Shown: piece by piece, positions 13,301-25,128 of the stretch | How positions within the stretch are numbered: the first letter of the stretch is position 1 | How the letters are laid out: each line of letters starts with the position of its first letter | Origin: Scatophagus argus | Lineage: Eukaryota; Chordata; Actinopteri; Scatophagidae | Length of the DNA stretch: 64,000 nucleotides | Direction of reading: 5' to 3' | Assembly (NCBI RefSeq): GCF_020382885.2 | Contig: NC_058510.1 | Span: 8,924,862 to 8,988,861 of the forward strand | Made by a program: the position numbers and the translations under genes | Notes under the pieces: generated by a model | Database searches by the model: none | What the model was told of the DNA's origin: nothing | Seen by the model: the letters and a program-made list of their open reading frames with translations, nothing else

Positions 13301-15792
13301 GCCGACTCGCGCATGGCCTCCTTCCTGGAGATCTGCTCTGACCTCTCCATCTCCAGGCCACTGGTGAATAAATCCCTGCGAGCCATGTATGCAGCAGAGT
13401 CCCTCACCCTCGCTTCCTCTGTATCTGAAAGTCCTGTAGCAAACTCTTGACTAGGAGTTTGTAGAGCAGAGTCAGGGATACACGTGAGGAGTGAGGGTTA
13501 TTGTTAAAACTTAAAAATAATAAAAATTCTTCAGAAAAGATCTATATGGTGAAGAGTTGATTACCTGCCTCTGAAGATAGGCACTACATAGCCGATGATT
13601 TGGTTCTCTTTATCCACAGCCAAGTAAGTTGGCTTGGCTCTCTTTGGTATGGGGCTCAGTCTGCTTGCCTCCAGCCCAGAATGTGAAGACACTTGAAATC
13701 TGGTACATATAGAATACCATCAGCCTACCCAACCAGACAGTGCAGCTAATAACATAACATCAACATGTGGGGATCAAGCCAGGGTGAAGGTAGATGGGCT
13801 GTAGATTAACGTTCAGTGGGAAAGTAGGGTAGTTGGTTTAGTTTTAATTATTTAGCATTTTTACACCTCCAGAATAAGGACATCTGATATGAGCACCACT
13901 GAGATCCACTGAAAACAATAATTATTCAATTATTAACAGACTCAAGCACTTTTGGTTCAAACTAGAATGATGCTAACACGCACCAGAGCCAAATATGTGA
14001 TAGTACACGCAATATCATAGCCCAAACAACTCATAAAGCACCTGCAAATCCTTAAAAACTACATACAACAATCCACAGTCACACTCCAGTTATTGTTTAC
14101 TTTCATAAGATAAATTAAGTAAAGAGATGACAAGCTTGATTTTAGATTTGTGGTCAGATGTCCCACAGTTTGTGGGTGGCAACACTATCTGCAGTACTTG
14201 GAGAGTTGAGGGGTGGGAGCTTCTGGTGTGATATTACAAGAACCTGATGAGGTGGAGCAAGAAGGGTGACAGAGCAACTGCCCTCATTTATCCTGTATCT
14301 ATCTGGGTCACTGCCTCTTTATCACTGACCGTTTACATTCTCCTGACTTTCCAGGATCAGGGCCTCAACCACTCCCATTAAAATGGATTATAATACAGGG
14401 GGCTTTGGTGTCAGTGCTGAAATCCAGCAAAGGTTATCTTATATAACAAATTCAATGTTCATGTCCACATAAATGCGTGTATCTTTAAAACAATATTGTA
14501 AACACCCTGACTGTTAAATCGTCATCACTTCATAATTCTCTTTTCCTCGCCTCAGCACAGATTTGGTGGCTGGTGGGCTGCCCAGCAGTAAGTGTAAAGG
14601 CAAAGATCAAATGATGTTAGTAAAACCTAAGCCCTCTGACCAGTTCACACTCTCCAAGCCAGTGTATTTAAAGATTTGCCAGGCACTGTAAAAGATAGGC
14701 TTGCCATTAACCGGGTGTTTTGTTATCCCTTAAACAACAACAGGGAGAAAAGCACCTCGTGACACATCATCACAGAGTTTGGGAAATCAGCCAACTACCT
14801 GACACAACCAAATCTTGTTTTTGTTGATTTTTATTTATTTATTTATTTTAAACTATTTTCTCTTTCTTTGCAAAACATTTAACAACAGACACATACCAAC
14901 AAAAACTAATTTGATCCACATATATATTCTCAATTAAAAATACTAGACAGCTGACAACAGGGACAGCACAAATCTGAGCAACAAAAATGGCCACAAATGC
15001 ACAACAACTCTCTTCAGGTCAACAATATAATAATTAAAGTAAATGCTATAAGATTTAATGTTGTTGAATTTACAACAGACAGATTCGGGTTTCAAGAGGG
15101 CAAGACTGACAAATTGTCGCTTCTTACTTTCACTCCAACATGGAATGCGCAGGGCAAGAGTCTATTTCAGTCTATGCCATATACCATAACTCAGCCATTA
15201 CATAACAGCTTATCTAACAAATGGTTTTCTTGTAACTCTGCAAAACCTTGTGTGAAAATAGCTATTTCCCAATCATTTTAGATATTTTATAATAGAGTGC
15301 AGTAGATGTGTTAAAAGCATTTGTATTTCAGCATGCATTAGCACAAACAGTGCATCTCAGAGCCTACGTGCAATGAAATTCATGCAGGATTCAAAGCTGT
15401 ATTTAATCATTATGTATAAAGAACAGTGATCCTTAGGGGTGCATGAGGGTTGATGAGAGAGAAAGAGAATTCAGGGGAGGGAAGGATGATTAGCAGGACA
15501 GGTGACCCCAAAGCTGTAACAGAGTAGTGATCCGGTGAGGGTGATGGGGGTGAACTTGATCAGTTGGGTTGGCGATGGTGTTAAGGGAAAGAGCATTTTC
15601 CTGTGACAGAGACTGATGAAGGTGTGATCCTCTTCCTCTTCCTTACCCCCTGCTCCTGCTGCTGGTGCTGCTGCCAGCAGTATATCTGCTGCTGGACTGG
15701 TACTGGCTCAGTTTAGACTCTGTCTGCTTGCTGCGGTAGCCACGGTCATAGTGGCGATGGTGCTTCTGGTAGAACGGTATAGATCCAGACAT
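1..15792 (-). CDS. myom1: myomesin 1 (partial; 22 coding exons, 3' end outside window)
   Basis: Myomesin 1 crosslinks myosin filaments and titin in the sarcomeric M-band. Coding exons in transcription order are 15792-15647, 13699-13565, 13450-13276, 12385-12228, 12029-11937, 11243-11155, 10909-10868, 9869-9708, 9537-9376, 8017-7876, 7795-7596, 7416-7363, 7229-7105, 6960-6777, 6684-6510, 6421-6300, 3453-2983, 1382-1186, 1103-977, 533-349, 238-124 and 44-1. They sum to 3303 nt (1101 codons) and all phases agree. The order is head, two Ig domains, three Fn3, an EH insert, two Fn3, then the start of a third Ig, as in human MYOM1. The start follows from the N-terminus MSGSIPFYQKHHRHYD, close to human MSLPFYQRCHQHYD. 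Compared with human, the Ser/Gln-rich part of the head and the KQSTAS-type repeats are absent. The donor after 349 (GTCTCC) is weak. I did not determine which teleost paralogue this is. Confidence 0.95.
1795..2219. repeat. palindromic (foldback) teleost repeat, copy 1
   Basis: The left arm contains TTAGCTTAGCATAAAAACTG near 1868 and the right arm contains its near reverse complement, CAGTCTTTATGCTAAGCTA near 2090. The ends also pair (TTTTGGGAA at the left, TTCCCAAAA at the right). I recognise the gcggttagcttagcttagca block and the flanking clauses as a dispersed repeat common in percomorph fish. It has no ORF and behaves like a non-autonomous foldback or MITE-type element. It lies in the intron between the EH exon and My7. 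The family name is not assigned. Confidence 0.7.
2983..3453 (-). other. myom1: EH-segment cassette exon of myom1
   Basis: A 471-bp exon (157 codons, phase 1 at both ends) lies alone in a 4.9-kb intron between My6 and My7. Its acceptor CTCCTGTAG and donor GCAG/GTGAGC are both good. Read through the junction, the protein runs KAAIGGGIPHGV, which aligns with human EH-myomesin KAAIGGGVSPDV at the same domain boundary. The rest is low-complexity, rich in Pro, Ser, Glu, Asp, Arg and Lys, without an Ig or Fn3 fold, as expected for an elastic disordered linker. It includes a Ser/acidic run (SVSDSVSESLTD). Human EH is about 100 residues, so this one is longer. Skipping it joins the two Fn3 domains in frame. 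Confidence 0.85.
4690..5040. repeat. dispersed AAGTACTTTTAC-type teleost repeat, copy A
   Basis: The stretch contains the wording typical of a widespread fish repeat: ctacatttcaggggaaaata, then tattgtactttttatccc and cactacattcatttg, followed by many AGTACTTTTACC and ACTTAAG blocks. It sits in the intron upstream of the EH exon. Related copies are at 54430-54560 and 57530-57620. No coding potential is visible. Confidence 0.65.
5608..5631. repeat. GGA microsatellite in a myom1 intron
   Basis: About eight uninterrupted AGG/GGA units lie in a purine-rich patch, preceded by a short GACCCT duplication and followed by a G-rich segment. It is intronic and no function is evident. Confidence 0.85.
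6300..8017 (-). other. myom1: myom1 Fn3 domains My4-My6
   Basis: Three fibronectin type III modules, each split over two exons: 8017-7876 with 7795-7596, 7229-7105 with 6960-6777, and 6684-6510 with 6421-6300. They cover about residues 390-721. Each has the YxVxxW-type B strand (for example DYIIVTWKQP and TSVVVSWE) and a YxFRVRAxNxxG F-strand motif. A 54-bp linker exon (7416-7363, APWTGQIIVTEEEPA) sits between My4 and My5. In mammals My4-My6 bind titin and the My4-My5 linker is reported to be phosphorylation-sensitive. Here the residues just before APWTG are shorter than in human by about two. Confidence 0.92.
9376..12385 (-). other. myom1: myom1 Ig domains My2 and My3
   Basis: Exons 12385-12228, 12029-11937 and 11243-11155 encode the first Ig domain, about residues 165-265, with the motif HPPEFVIKPRSHTVWEK, a core Cys in LHCTVTGWP, and the DTAQYRVSAMN F-strand. 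The 42-bp exon 10909-10868 is a 14-residue linker. Exons 9869-9708 and 9537-9376, both 162 bp and phase 1-1, encode the second Ig domain, about residues 280-387, with FGREGETMSLGC and the canonical EDEGLYTLRV motif. The domain boundaries coincide with phase-1 introns, as is usual for titin-like Ig modules. Confidence 0.9.
13276..15792 (-). other. myom1: myom1 N-terminal head exons (My1)
   Basis: Three exons (15792-15647, 13699-13565, 13450-13276) encode about residues 1-152. This is the unstructured, Ser/Arg-rich head that in mammals binds the myosin rod. Landmarks shared with human are the N-terminal YQKHHRHYD, the LSPIPKRAKP stretch, GYVVPIFRG and the helix SDTEEARVRDSAAYMARRDL. The third exon is placed at 13450 rather than at the closer CAG (13434/13433) because only the CTAG at 13452-13451 restores phase and gives the human-like spacing before SDTEE. 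The human head is longer, so a further small exon hidden in the 1.9-kb intron 13700-15646 is possible, but I saw none. Confidence 0.85.
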
Positions 15793-15847
15793 GCTGCAGG
15801 CTGCTCCTGGTACGAGCCCTGAGTTTCCGAGTTTCTTGCTGCCTATC

Positions 15848-16500
15848 TGTCTGTCTGTGCGGTTAGTTAGTGTTCAAAAGCAGGTGGATTAACTGTTACA
15901 ATATACTGTAGTTTCATCTGGACTTTCACTGAATTTTAAGCGTTCTAGACTTTTTTTGGACTGGCATGCTGGCCATGCTTTCATTTACTTCTACATGTTG
16001 TTTATAGATAAACAAGGATGATTAATCTAGATGGAAAAGATGGAAAAAAATTATGCTGAAAAAAAATAATGTTGTTGACAAATTATATAATCCTCATGAT
16101 TCCATTCATCAAAACAGAAAACAACAGTCAAGTCTTTTAAACATCATGAAATCTGCGAATTCAAACCTGTAACATCAATTAGCAAAACATAGTTCTGAGA
16201 TACAGGCAATCAAGCACTTTCTCAGCATGCTTTGACAAACATAGGCAACAGCTACAACCTTGCTTATCACTTCTTATCCCTGCACAACAGTTGCCACTTA
16301 CCCTGGACACAAAGACAAAGCCTCAAACTCCAAGCTTTACAATTAAAGTTGGTCCAACTTAAAGCTTGATATCCCAGCAAACCTACAGGCAGGTGTGTAC
16401 AGGGCTGCGGTCTACACAACAAAAATAATATTGGCCCTTGCCAGAGTGTCCAAGCAGCAGTCACAGCCTTTTATGGTGAGGGTGGGGATAAATATAGCTG
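15848..16500 (-). promoter_or_regulatory. myom1: probable myom1 promoter, CArG box and non-coding exon 1
   Basis: A perfect CArG box (CCTTTTATGG, 16467-16476), the target of serum response factor in muscle genes, lies next to an A/T-rich MEF2/TATA-like stretch at 16489-16499. On the minus strand the CArG core CATAAAAGG could itself act as the TATA element, placing a start near 16440. About 140 bp downstream there is a near-ideal donor, CCAGG/GTAAGT (exon end 16302), so a 5' UTR exon of about 16440-16302 spliced to the ATG exon is plausible. The acceptor of the coding exon lies between about 15800 and 15850 and is poorly defined. The motifs are seen; promoter function is inferred. Confidence 0.45.
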
Positions 16501-18441
16501 AGAGGAGAGTGTGGGGGACAAATCAACTCCTGCAGTGCCACACATTTATGGGTGCTGGTCTCTGCCGATGAGCATTACAGTCTGATATGCAGGTAAACAC
16601 AGGTTCATGTTTATGTTTTTTTGTCCAGGTTTAATCAATATTGTTTAATTTTTTTATGGGATTTTTGACCATAATCCATCTTATACATGTATAACAGTTA
16701 AACATAACCCTCTGTATGTATGGAATGTATCATAATTATGAGCTAAAACACACATTTTTTAATGCATGTCCTTGTTAATTTTGCTTGTTTGTTTGGTATT
16801 TTATTACTCTACAGAAGTAAGGAGTTTACAAGTTACTAATATGTCAAAATCTATACTTTAAATCAAGTATATCACAGTACAAAAGCACCTTAAGGTCCAA
16901 CTTTTAAAGAGGCTCGATGATCCTCAGATTTCTCAAGTGGCCTGCTTAATTTCACAGTCTTATATTTAATTCAGCACCTGTGATAAATGTGAAGGTCTTG
17001 CTGGCTTTTAGCTCACAGCGTGCCTTGCGTTGGCTAATCTTTTGTCTTGACTTCTTACCATAGCAGTCTCAGCTGTGACTGTTACTAACTTTAGCTAAGC
17101 TATTGTTACTTGTTTCACATAGAATGAATGCCAGTTACTATTTCTTCGTTACCCTTACTTTCGATCTCATTCTTATTTGTGGAAGCACTCAAATGTCCCC
17201 TCTTGTCCCCTCAGGTCATAAACAGCTACTAAAAGAAAAACTAAAGTGAAAAGACTCCATATGCATTTTTAATTCCTATTTGAGACCATTGTTGTGACAT
17301 TGTGGATAACACAATCTAACACACTCTTGACAGCATCACTCATAAACATGAATTTACAAAAGTTAAAATGGAGGAAAGGACTTTATGGTTTAAATAACGT
17401 TTTTTTGGAGGTTTTTGGCAGGAAGATTTAATTTGACTGCCACGGATGCTTGGGCATTATTCTGGAATTTGACAGCAACACAAACACCTAGCAAGTTTCC
17501 ATGGAAAAAAAAATATGTCAGTGAACACCTCTGAGGCCTTTGTGTTGAACATTCGTACTTTTTGGCCCTCACCCACCACCATCCCACCAACAGTTGGCAT
17601 GGCAACATACCAAAAATGTTATGAAAGCAGTCTGAAGTGTAAACCCAGTAAAAGAGATCAATACTAAGGAGAACAATACAACACACTGAGCAGGGTCATA
17701 ACACTACATGGTATCTAGTGAATATAGGGTTTATAGGGTTTACAAATATAATATGTGTCACAAGTCATCAAATAATTTTCCATAGCTGCTCTGAACCACT
17801 ACATTTAGCTGAGAGGCAATACAGTTATATAATCTTCAGAAAGTAGCACAGATATGCTGCGATTCAGTGCAGTTTTCATCCTCTAATTTTATGTACAGTA
17901 AATAATTGGTCATTGATTTGTATCTTCCTAAAATGTTATCCTGTGTTAATACACCTTTAACAAGTGAGTCAAAGTGGCACACTGTCAACAACATGTCAGT
18001 AAATTGTAGGATATATATTCACAAAGCCTGTGTATTAGTATCCTGACAGACAGTAATCATGTAAAGTAGCCACCCTAGATTATTAAATATGACTGAAGGT
18101 CTAAGAATAGCAAACGGTGTCTCTCTGAAGCTTTTATCACAAACTTTCTCGGCTTACTCTAATTTGACTATAAGCTCCAGTTAGCAAACAGCTGTCACTC
18201 ACAGCTCATATAGAAGAGTCATTCCCTTGAAACTCTCTAGCACAATGCAATGCAAAAACGTAGTCACCTAATGATGTCATCCATTTGCACTGTATGATAT
18301 TCAAATCAGCTAACATAAAATGCTAAAATGACATGATTTATCTGTCAGCAATGAATTTTATCGTCTTTTAACTGCCATACCGAAATGTATACTCAGTTAA
18401 TGTTGTATTACACTGAGGACATCTGTACAATCCAGTGTGTT

Positions 18442-18475
<34 letters not shown>

Positions 18476-20300
18476 TCTTTATTGATCCCGAGGGAAATTC
18501 AACAGTTTTGTTGACACTATCAGAGAGATCTTGATTCAACTCTTGAGGCCACTGATTGTGGTGGAGTCGTATTATATTGAATGGCATTTCTGATATTTAG
18601 TTTGTGAAGTGAAGATGGCTGTAATGAATTGTAATTATGTTTACCAGCATATCACTGTGTTCAGCTGTCCAGGAAATTCCAACTCTATGGGTGGCTCATG
18701 GGATCTATGGGACTATTTTTATGTTGTGCTTTGTATACCTCCCACATGTTGAGGTTATTTGAATGCTTAAGTAAACGGGTCTAATATGAACAAATTAAAT
18801 GAACTCACACAGAAGATCATGTTGCAAGCTGTGACTAACTACTAATGACCTCAGTGAACAGTCCAATATCAACAAGGCCAAAATAAAGGGTCTTTATGGA
18901 GCTAGCGCACTCTAGTGGGTAAAGGTAACACTACAATATATGCTAAAACAAAGTATCAGTTTGATACAACAGGACCTTCCATAATTTAATCATAAATATA
19001 TATGTTCTATATGTTATATATCTATGGCATTACTATACTACATAAATTTACATGGAAGGACAAATATCAACCTGAAAAGTAAAACTAACTGGACGCAGAC
19101 AATGCCTAATGTTGACATATATTTTTAGAAGAAGAATCAGTTTTATTGATAGCATATATATTTTTACATACACAATATGCAAGCTGTTGTTCTTTCAAAG
19201 TTTAAAATCCTGGGTTTAGCCAATCACAGATCAGTGTCTTCAAACACTCAGCTCCTTTTACAACACTCACTAACTCTAGATATGTTTTTAGGGGTGTAGA
19301 GCTCTAGACTGGTGTCTGGTTTGCTTACATATATTACATGACGTAACTGTGAATGACCATTTTGTTATCATCTTTGAAAGTGGTATGACAACTGGACAAA
19401 AGGGACAGATGTGACTTGTTTTAACCTGTGAGTCAATAGTTCCACAAGCCCTTCAGCCATAAGCCTCCCTCTACAGCAATGAGCAGGGTACCAACTGTTG
19501 TCTGACCCACGATGGACAGTCATTTTCTATAATTATCCACCCTATTGACATTTTTCCCTTTTTTTTGTTTTGGTTTAAGTATAAGAACGTCCTTTTATTT
19601 GCCTTCTTTCACTTGATTTCACCAGGATGAAGTTTCAACACAACATCAACATTTTGACAACAATATAAACAGTACAATCAAGAGGCTAAGACAACTGCCA
19701 CCTACTACAAAATAGTATAAATATTATTCAGTTGTGTTTTATTTAAAGGAACTTGAGTCATCAGGATGATCCCAATAAAGTAAAAGCAATTAAACTATTC
19801 GCCCTGACAAACATTCTCGACTCAGTCTGCCATTATTATTTTCATGTGATGTGCATAATTATAACAAACACATAGAAAAAAATATTTAATATGATACTAA
19901 AAAAAACAATTTCAAATCAAAAAATCAATCCCCCCACGGGGTTCATTTAAGCTTTATTTTGCCTTAGACACAATGCAAAGGACATTGTATTCTTTCTCTC
20001 CTTAAAAGGGCATATCCAGGAATGTCGCATGCAAGGGAGTGTTTGTGGAAGTTACATTTACTCCACCGGGGGTGTTAAGGAACATTATATGTTTCATTAC
20101 CGCTTGGAAATGAAATAGTAGGATCTGTTTTTGCATCTTTAGTAAAATTACAACTCTTTTATGATCTTCAGGAGGAATCAACCATGAATTATTTTTTACG
20201 CGTGTAAAATAAAGTTCTTCTACGTGACGGTTCCACCTATTTTCCTCAGTTGGTTTGTTCTGAATGTTCTCTACGGAACCCAACACTATTATCAGGAAGT
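16500..20300. other. intergenic region between myom1 and myl12
   Basis: There is no exon I can support on either strand. The segment is AT-rich and separates two divergent promoters. It contains a TAGA microsatellite with a retroposon tail (18443-18502). Shared muscle or cytoskeletal enhancers are possible here but none can be recognised by eye. Confidence 0.6.
18443..18502. repeat. (TAGA)n microsatellite joined to a teleost retroposon 3' tail
   Basis: About eight TAGA units run directly into TTCTTTATTGATCCCGAGGG and AAATTC. That junction is the reverse complement of the GAATTTCCC...AATAAAG(TATC)n tail found at the 3' end of many fish retroposon copies. Only the tail is present, so this is a severely 5'-truncated insertion. 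The exact LINE or SINE family is not assigned. Confidence 0.7.
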
Positions 20301-20309
20301 GAAGGGCGG

Positions 20310-20364
20310 TGGTTGAGAAAAAGAGCAGCACCGGGCTAGCTGACAAGTATCGAGTTGTTGTCAG
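20310..20364 (+). promoter_or_regulatory. myl12: probable non-coding exon 1 and core promoter of myl12
   Basis: A strong donor (TCAG/GTAAGA, exon end 20364) lies about 1.6 kb upstream of the coding exon, whose acceptor is 16 nt before the ATG. The sequence before it is more GC-rich than its surroundings (gaagggcggtgg, agcagcaccgggctag). This fits an untranslated first exon, as in vertebrate MYL9/MYL12 genes. The transcription start is not determined; 20310 is a guess. Confidence 0.45.
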
Positions 20365-21907
20365 GTAAGATTGTAGTATAACTTTACCGTTCTGTCTACC
20401 ACAACTACAAGCATTGTAAGTGCTTTGTTATTTGGATACCACACAACTGTTAGCAGTATAAAAGGCGTATGTCTCATTGGCAGGATATAATGTCATTTTC
20501 AGCGTTCGTTTGATTGCTTTGAAAACACGGCTAACTGTTAGCTGCGCGGCTAATGACTCAATAGCTAACGTCATTAATCGTTTGCTAATAAGCGGTTATC
20601 TTAGATTTGTAAAGTTGACTGTTAGCTTTAGAAAATGACAATCTACTCGTGAGTCTAAGTAACTTACGTGGCTTCTCGGTGTTCATAGTGGGCTAACGTT
20701 CATGGTTGTACGCACACGAATTATTTAATGACACAAGCTAGGCCGCAAACCATTAACACTGTACGTACTTAATAGTGCGCGATGAGTTGTGTCGAGATCC
20801 GCTCTTTTAACAAATTAACAGAAGGCTGTGTTGGTTTTATTAGAAGATTCATTTGTACTGTGCGCAGCATGTTCAAATCCAAATGTAACGATAACGTTTG
20901 CTATTTTATTGGGATCCTTCTTGTCAATATTGTAATTGTGATTATAAACCTGATAAACTGTTTTCATGCAAAACTCGAAACAATAACATTTTAGTTTAAT
21001 CTTTTGTTCCCTTGTTGTTGTTAGTGTGTTCTGTCTGAACTTTTGTTTGCTGTTTATTTGTGATTTATTGTTAATTGTCTTTGGAACTTGTAATAGTGAG
21101 TTTATGTATTAAATGAGTAAATATTAAAATAGTTAAACAGTTGAATTTCTAATTTGAATTAGCTGGAGCCTAACATAGAAAATTAATGTTTGCATCATTT
21201 TATTATCTAACCTAGTAACAGTATTGACTATGTGTGAATACAGTACTGTCTCCATCCTGACAGTACTTGCACACCAAGCTGGTCTAGTCCATTTTCCATC
21301 AACACCCAGTAGCAGGAACGTGAGTATCTGTCAGCATACAAATGTGGATGTAGAGCTGTTTAAGTCTACATTCAAGACATTGCCTGATAAGGGCATCTGT
21401 CCTCGCATCAGTAATTTTCCTGCCCTGGGTCCAACCCGTGAGCTGATCAGCCTAGAAAGATGAGGAACATTTCCATTTATAGCTCAGTGAGGGACACCAG
21501 CCTGGGGAATTATAATAACCTGCCGCTGAGTTCTTGGCATGAATGACAAAATTACATTTTGAGTAATGGTATGATCCATTTTAACTTTGAGATTGTCTTC
21601 CATTGTGTGAGGGTCAGAGGCCTGTCATCCTTTGTTTGTCTTATCAAGCTTCTGCTTTGTCTTTCTCTTCAATGTTGGCTGTAGTGTTGTCGTTTTCTGT
21701 CATTTTCATTAAGGGAGGTCTGTTTTAATATTAATTATAAAAGCATTGCGCTTATTTCTGCCATTGGGAAGGATGCGCATTTTCAGACACTCTGGCCTTC
21801 TAAACTGTTGTAAAACATGGAAATGTTATTTATGCTGCCTTTTTAAAATGTTTGCCTTCCTTTAAGACGTTTCTGGATGTTGTAATAGCCGGCTATAGGT
21901 TGTATAA

Positions 21908-23004
<1,097 letters not shown>

Positions 23005-23335
23005 AGAGCCGTGCCAGCATAATCTTTTCCACCCTCTTGGCCACCTCCGTCAGCTAGATCACCGTGCTGCATGTCCCAGCTCTCCAGTATAAATCCAATT
23101 TTAAACAAACCAAAGCAATAACTATCCACTCTTGTTTGTTGTGAACTTCCAGTCTTGCCAAATGTAAACATCTTCAATGAGAAGAAAAATCTCTAATGGG
23201 TTCTGAAATGTTTCTTTTTTTCTGTCAAGTAAAGATGTGACGTGGCAGCACCTGGAAAACTCGAAGGGATAAGTCTTTGCAATCCATCTGATCGGATTTA
23301 GCTGAATTTTTACATTTTATAATATAAACTTTTTA

Positions 23336-23341
23336 AATAAA
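23336..23341 (+). terminator. myl12: polyadenylation signal of myl12
   Basis: A canonical AATAAA lies 332 nt after the stop codon, at the end of an AT-rich 3' UTR. No other AATAAA lies between the stop and this site. Confidence 0.8.
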
Positions 23342-23344
23342 GCC

Positions 23345-24740
23345 CTCTATCAAGTTGTACTTTGCTGTTCCCTTCTATAAATGACAACTGAAAAAAATAT
23401 TGAATTATTCTGTCTTTATTTTTTTTCTGTAGCATAACTTAAACACTTGCATGCCATTTCTCTCTCCTCTGGTGCTTGTCGAGTCATGACAAGTCTGCTC
23501 TGCCTCCTCACCAAATTCATTTAACGTGTGCAGACTAGCGCTAGCTGAATTCTTTCTGTCGAAGGGCAATTGCACATAGTTGATATGAACACGAACAAAG
23601 GAAACTGCACAAATGCCATGATCGCCTGTATACTGTATAACAGAAAAGCGTGGTGAACTTAATCCCATCTTTTAGCTGCTTCAGGTTACAATTGATTTAG
23701 TGGTAGTACAAAAGCTCAAAGGTCACATTATCAAATACCTTAGAAGATACAAGATATAAGTGCTGTATAAGGGACAATTGAGGTTCTTGCAATTGCCACT
23801 TTAGTATCCTCTTTGATTTTAGTTTACACTAAACTACATCTCAGAGGGAAGTACTATAGTTTTTAATTAATTACATTTTTTGTATCAAAATAACTATACT
23901 TTGATTTTACAGATGAATAGCGCCTCACACTGTTGTTTTCAGTCATGTTGCTGATTAAACCTACTTAGGCTGGAGTTTTACAAAGCTATGCACTGATTTA
24001 AATGATTCCATAATGTAAAAATTACAAATTCTTATCTCATGTACATGCTTTTTGTGCTTTCTTTTTAAAGTTAAGCACAGTCAAATTGCCGTCTAAAATC
24101 AAGGGTAGTCTGTTTCTTTAATATCTTATTAAATTGGGGGTTAGGAAAAGCTTGGCAATCAAAGGTTTAAGATTATAAGAACATACTGAAATGAATGAAC
24201 CAATTAGATGTACCAATAATTAAAGGTGAACAACTGTAAACAAACGTTAGGCCATCAGCTCGTTTGGAGTTACATTTATGGGTTATTGCGCCCTCCAGTG
24301 TTTGAATGGGGGATTCAAACTGTATGGTGCTGCCTTAAAATGCTTTCGTAAAAAACAGACCTTAAAGTTCCTGAAAGGTAAAAGAGGTTGTGATGATGTG
24401 ACGCTGTTGGCCTATTAAAATTTCTGCTGTCTCAATTTTATCGAGATACAAAGCTTGAGGTGCGAGGATAATGCTAACGGTAAACGCAAGTCAAATCGAA
24501 GCCACACCTCCCTCTCTGTACTTCAAGATAGCACTCTTCTCTGGCCCAGTGGAAGTATTACGTTGTTTGATTTTTCTTTTGCGTTTCTTTTACATATTCT
24601 TTAAATGTTAATTCCGGCCAAAAGCACAAGAAACACTGGATTCATCAAATTTCGACTACTGAAATACAGATTTACGAGATACTTGAACGCCTCACGATCC
24701 TTACGGAACCACGTTAGAAAAATATCGTCATTCGCTTTTT
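23345..24740. other. intergenic region between myl12 and fastkd3
   Basis: About 1.4 kb of AT-rich sequence without a supportable exon. The distal end becomes more GC-rich near 24470-24560, toward the fastkd3 promoter. Confidence 0.55.
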
Positions 24741-25128
24741 TATACACATCCATGGTCGCCGGCCTTGTGAGCCCGCGCTGTTGTGGGAAAATCCAGGTGT
24801 GAATTTTGCCAGCTTCATTTCATCTTTTGTTGCATAATTAACACTCTGGGATATGAGAAATGTGAGCCTTAAAACAAGCTAACAAGAGCAGCGACTCTTC
24901 TAGGCTAGCCACGAAGCTAGCAGCTAAGTAGCTAACGTTAGCTAACAGCAACCTCAAGGTTTGTTATGTAGCCGGTAAAGGGTAAACGAGGAGGGTATTT
25001 AAGTACTCTCATTGCTAGCTATATGGTTTTGTTCTGTGGTTTAGTTTTATTGAGTGGCGTTTTCTTATTGTTGAAGTTTTTTCTTTTTTATTGTTTCAGC
25101 TGGATCTGGGGAGTCCTACCCCAGGGTC
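24740..25128 (+). promoter_or_regulatory. fastkd3: probable fastkd3 5' UTR (exon 1, intron 1, start of exon 2)
   Basis: The donor ATCCAG/GTGTGA (exon end 24796) pairs with the acceptor TTGTTTCAG (exon start 25100), 29 nt before the ATG. The upstream sequence has GC-rich patches and ATG-containing leader sequence. A TATA-like TTTTTTATACAC is at 24737-24747. If transcription starts upstream of 24752, the leader carries an overlapping upstream ORF (see findings). Confidence 0.45.

Noticed and set aside
20002..20346. A 114-residue minus-strand ORF starting at the myl12 first exon, with a hydrophobic N-terminus
   Set aside because: It has no recognisable domain, ends in AT-rich sequence, and a divergent ORF near a promoter of this length is expected by chance. 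I would accept it only with conservation or transcript evidence.
20782..20994. A 70-residue ORF with a possible membrane segment in myl12 intron 1
   Set aside because: It is intronic, AT-rich, and has no homology I recognise. The hydrophobic run comes from ATT/GTA-rich sequence.
24605..24802. A 65-residue basic ORF upstream of fastkd3
   Set aside because: It runs across the probable exon 1 donor and has no recognisable motif. Only its last part might be transcribed leader sequence, in which the shorter overlapping uORF is the more interesting reading.
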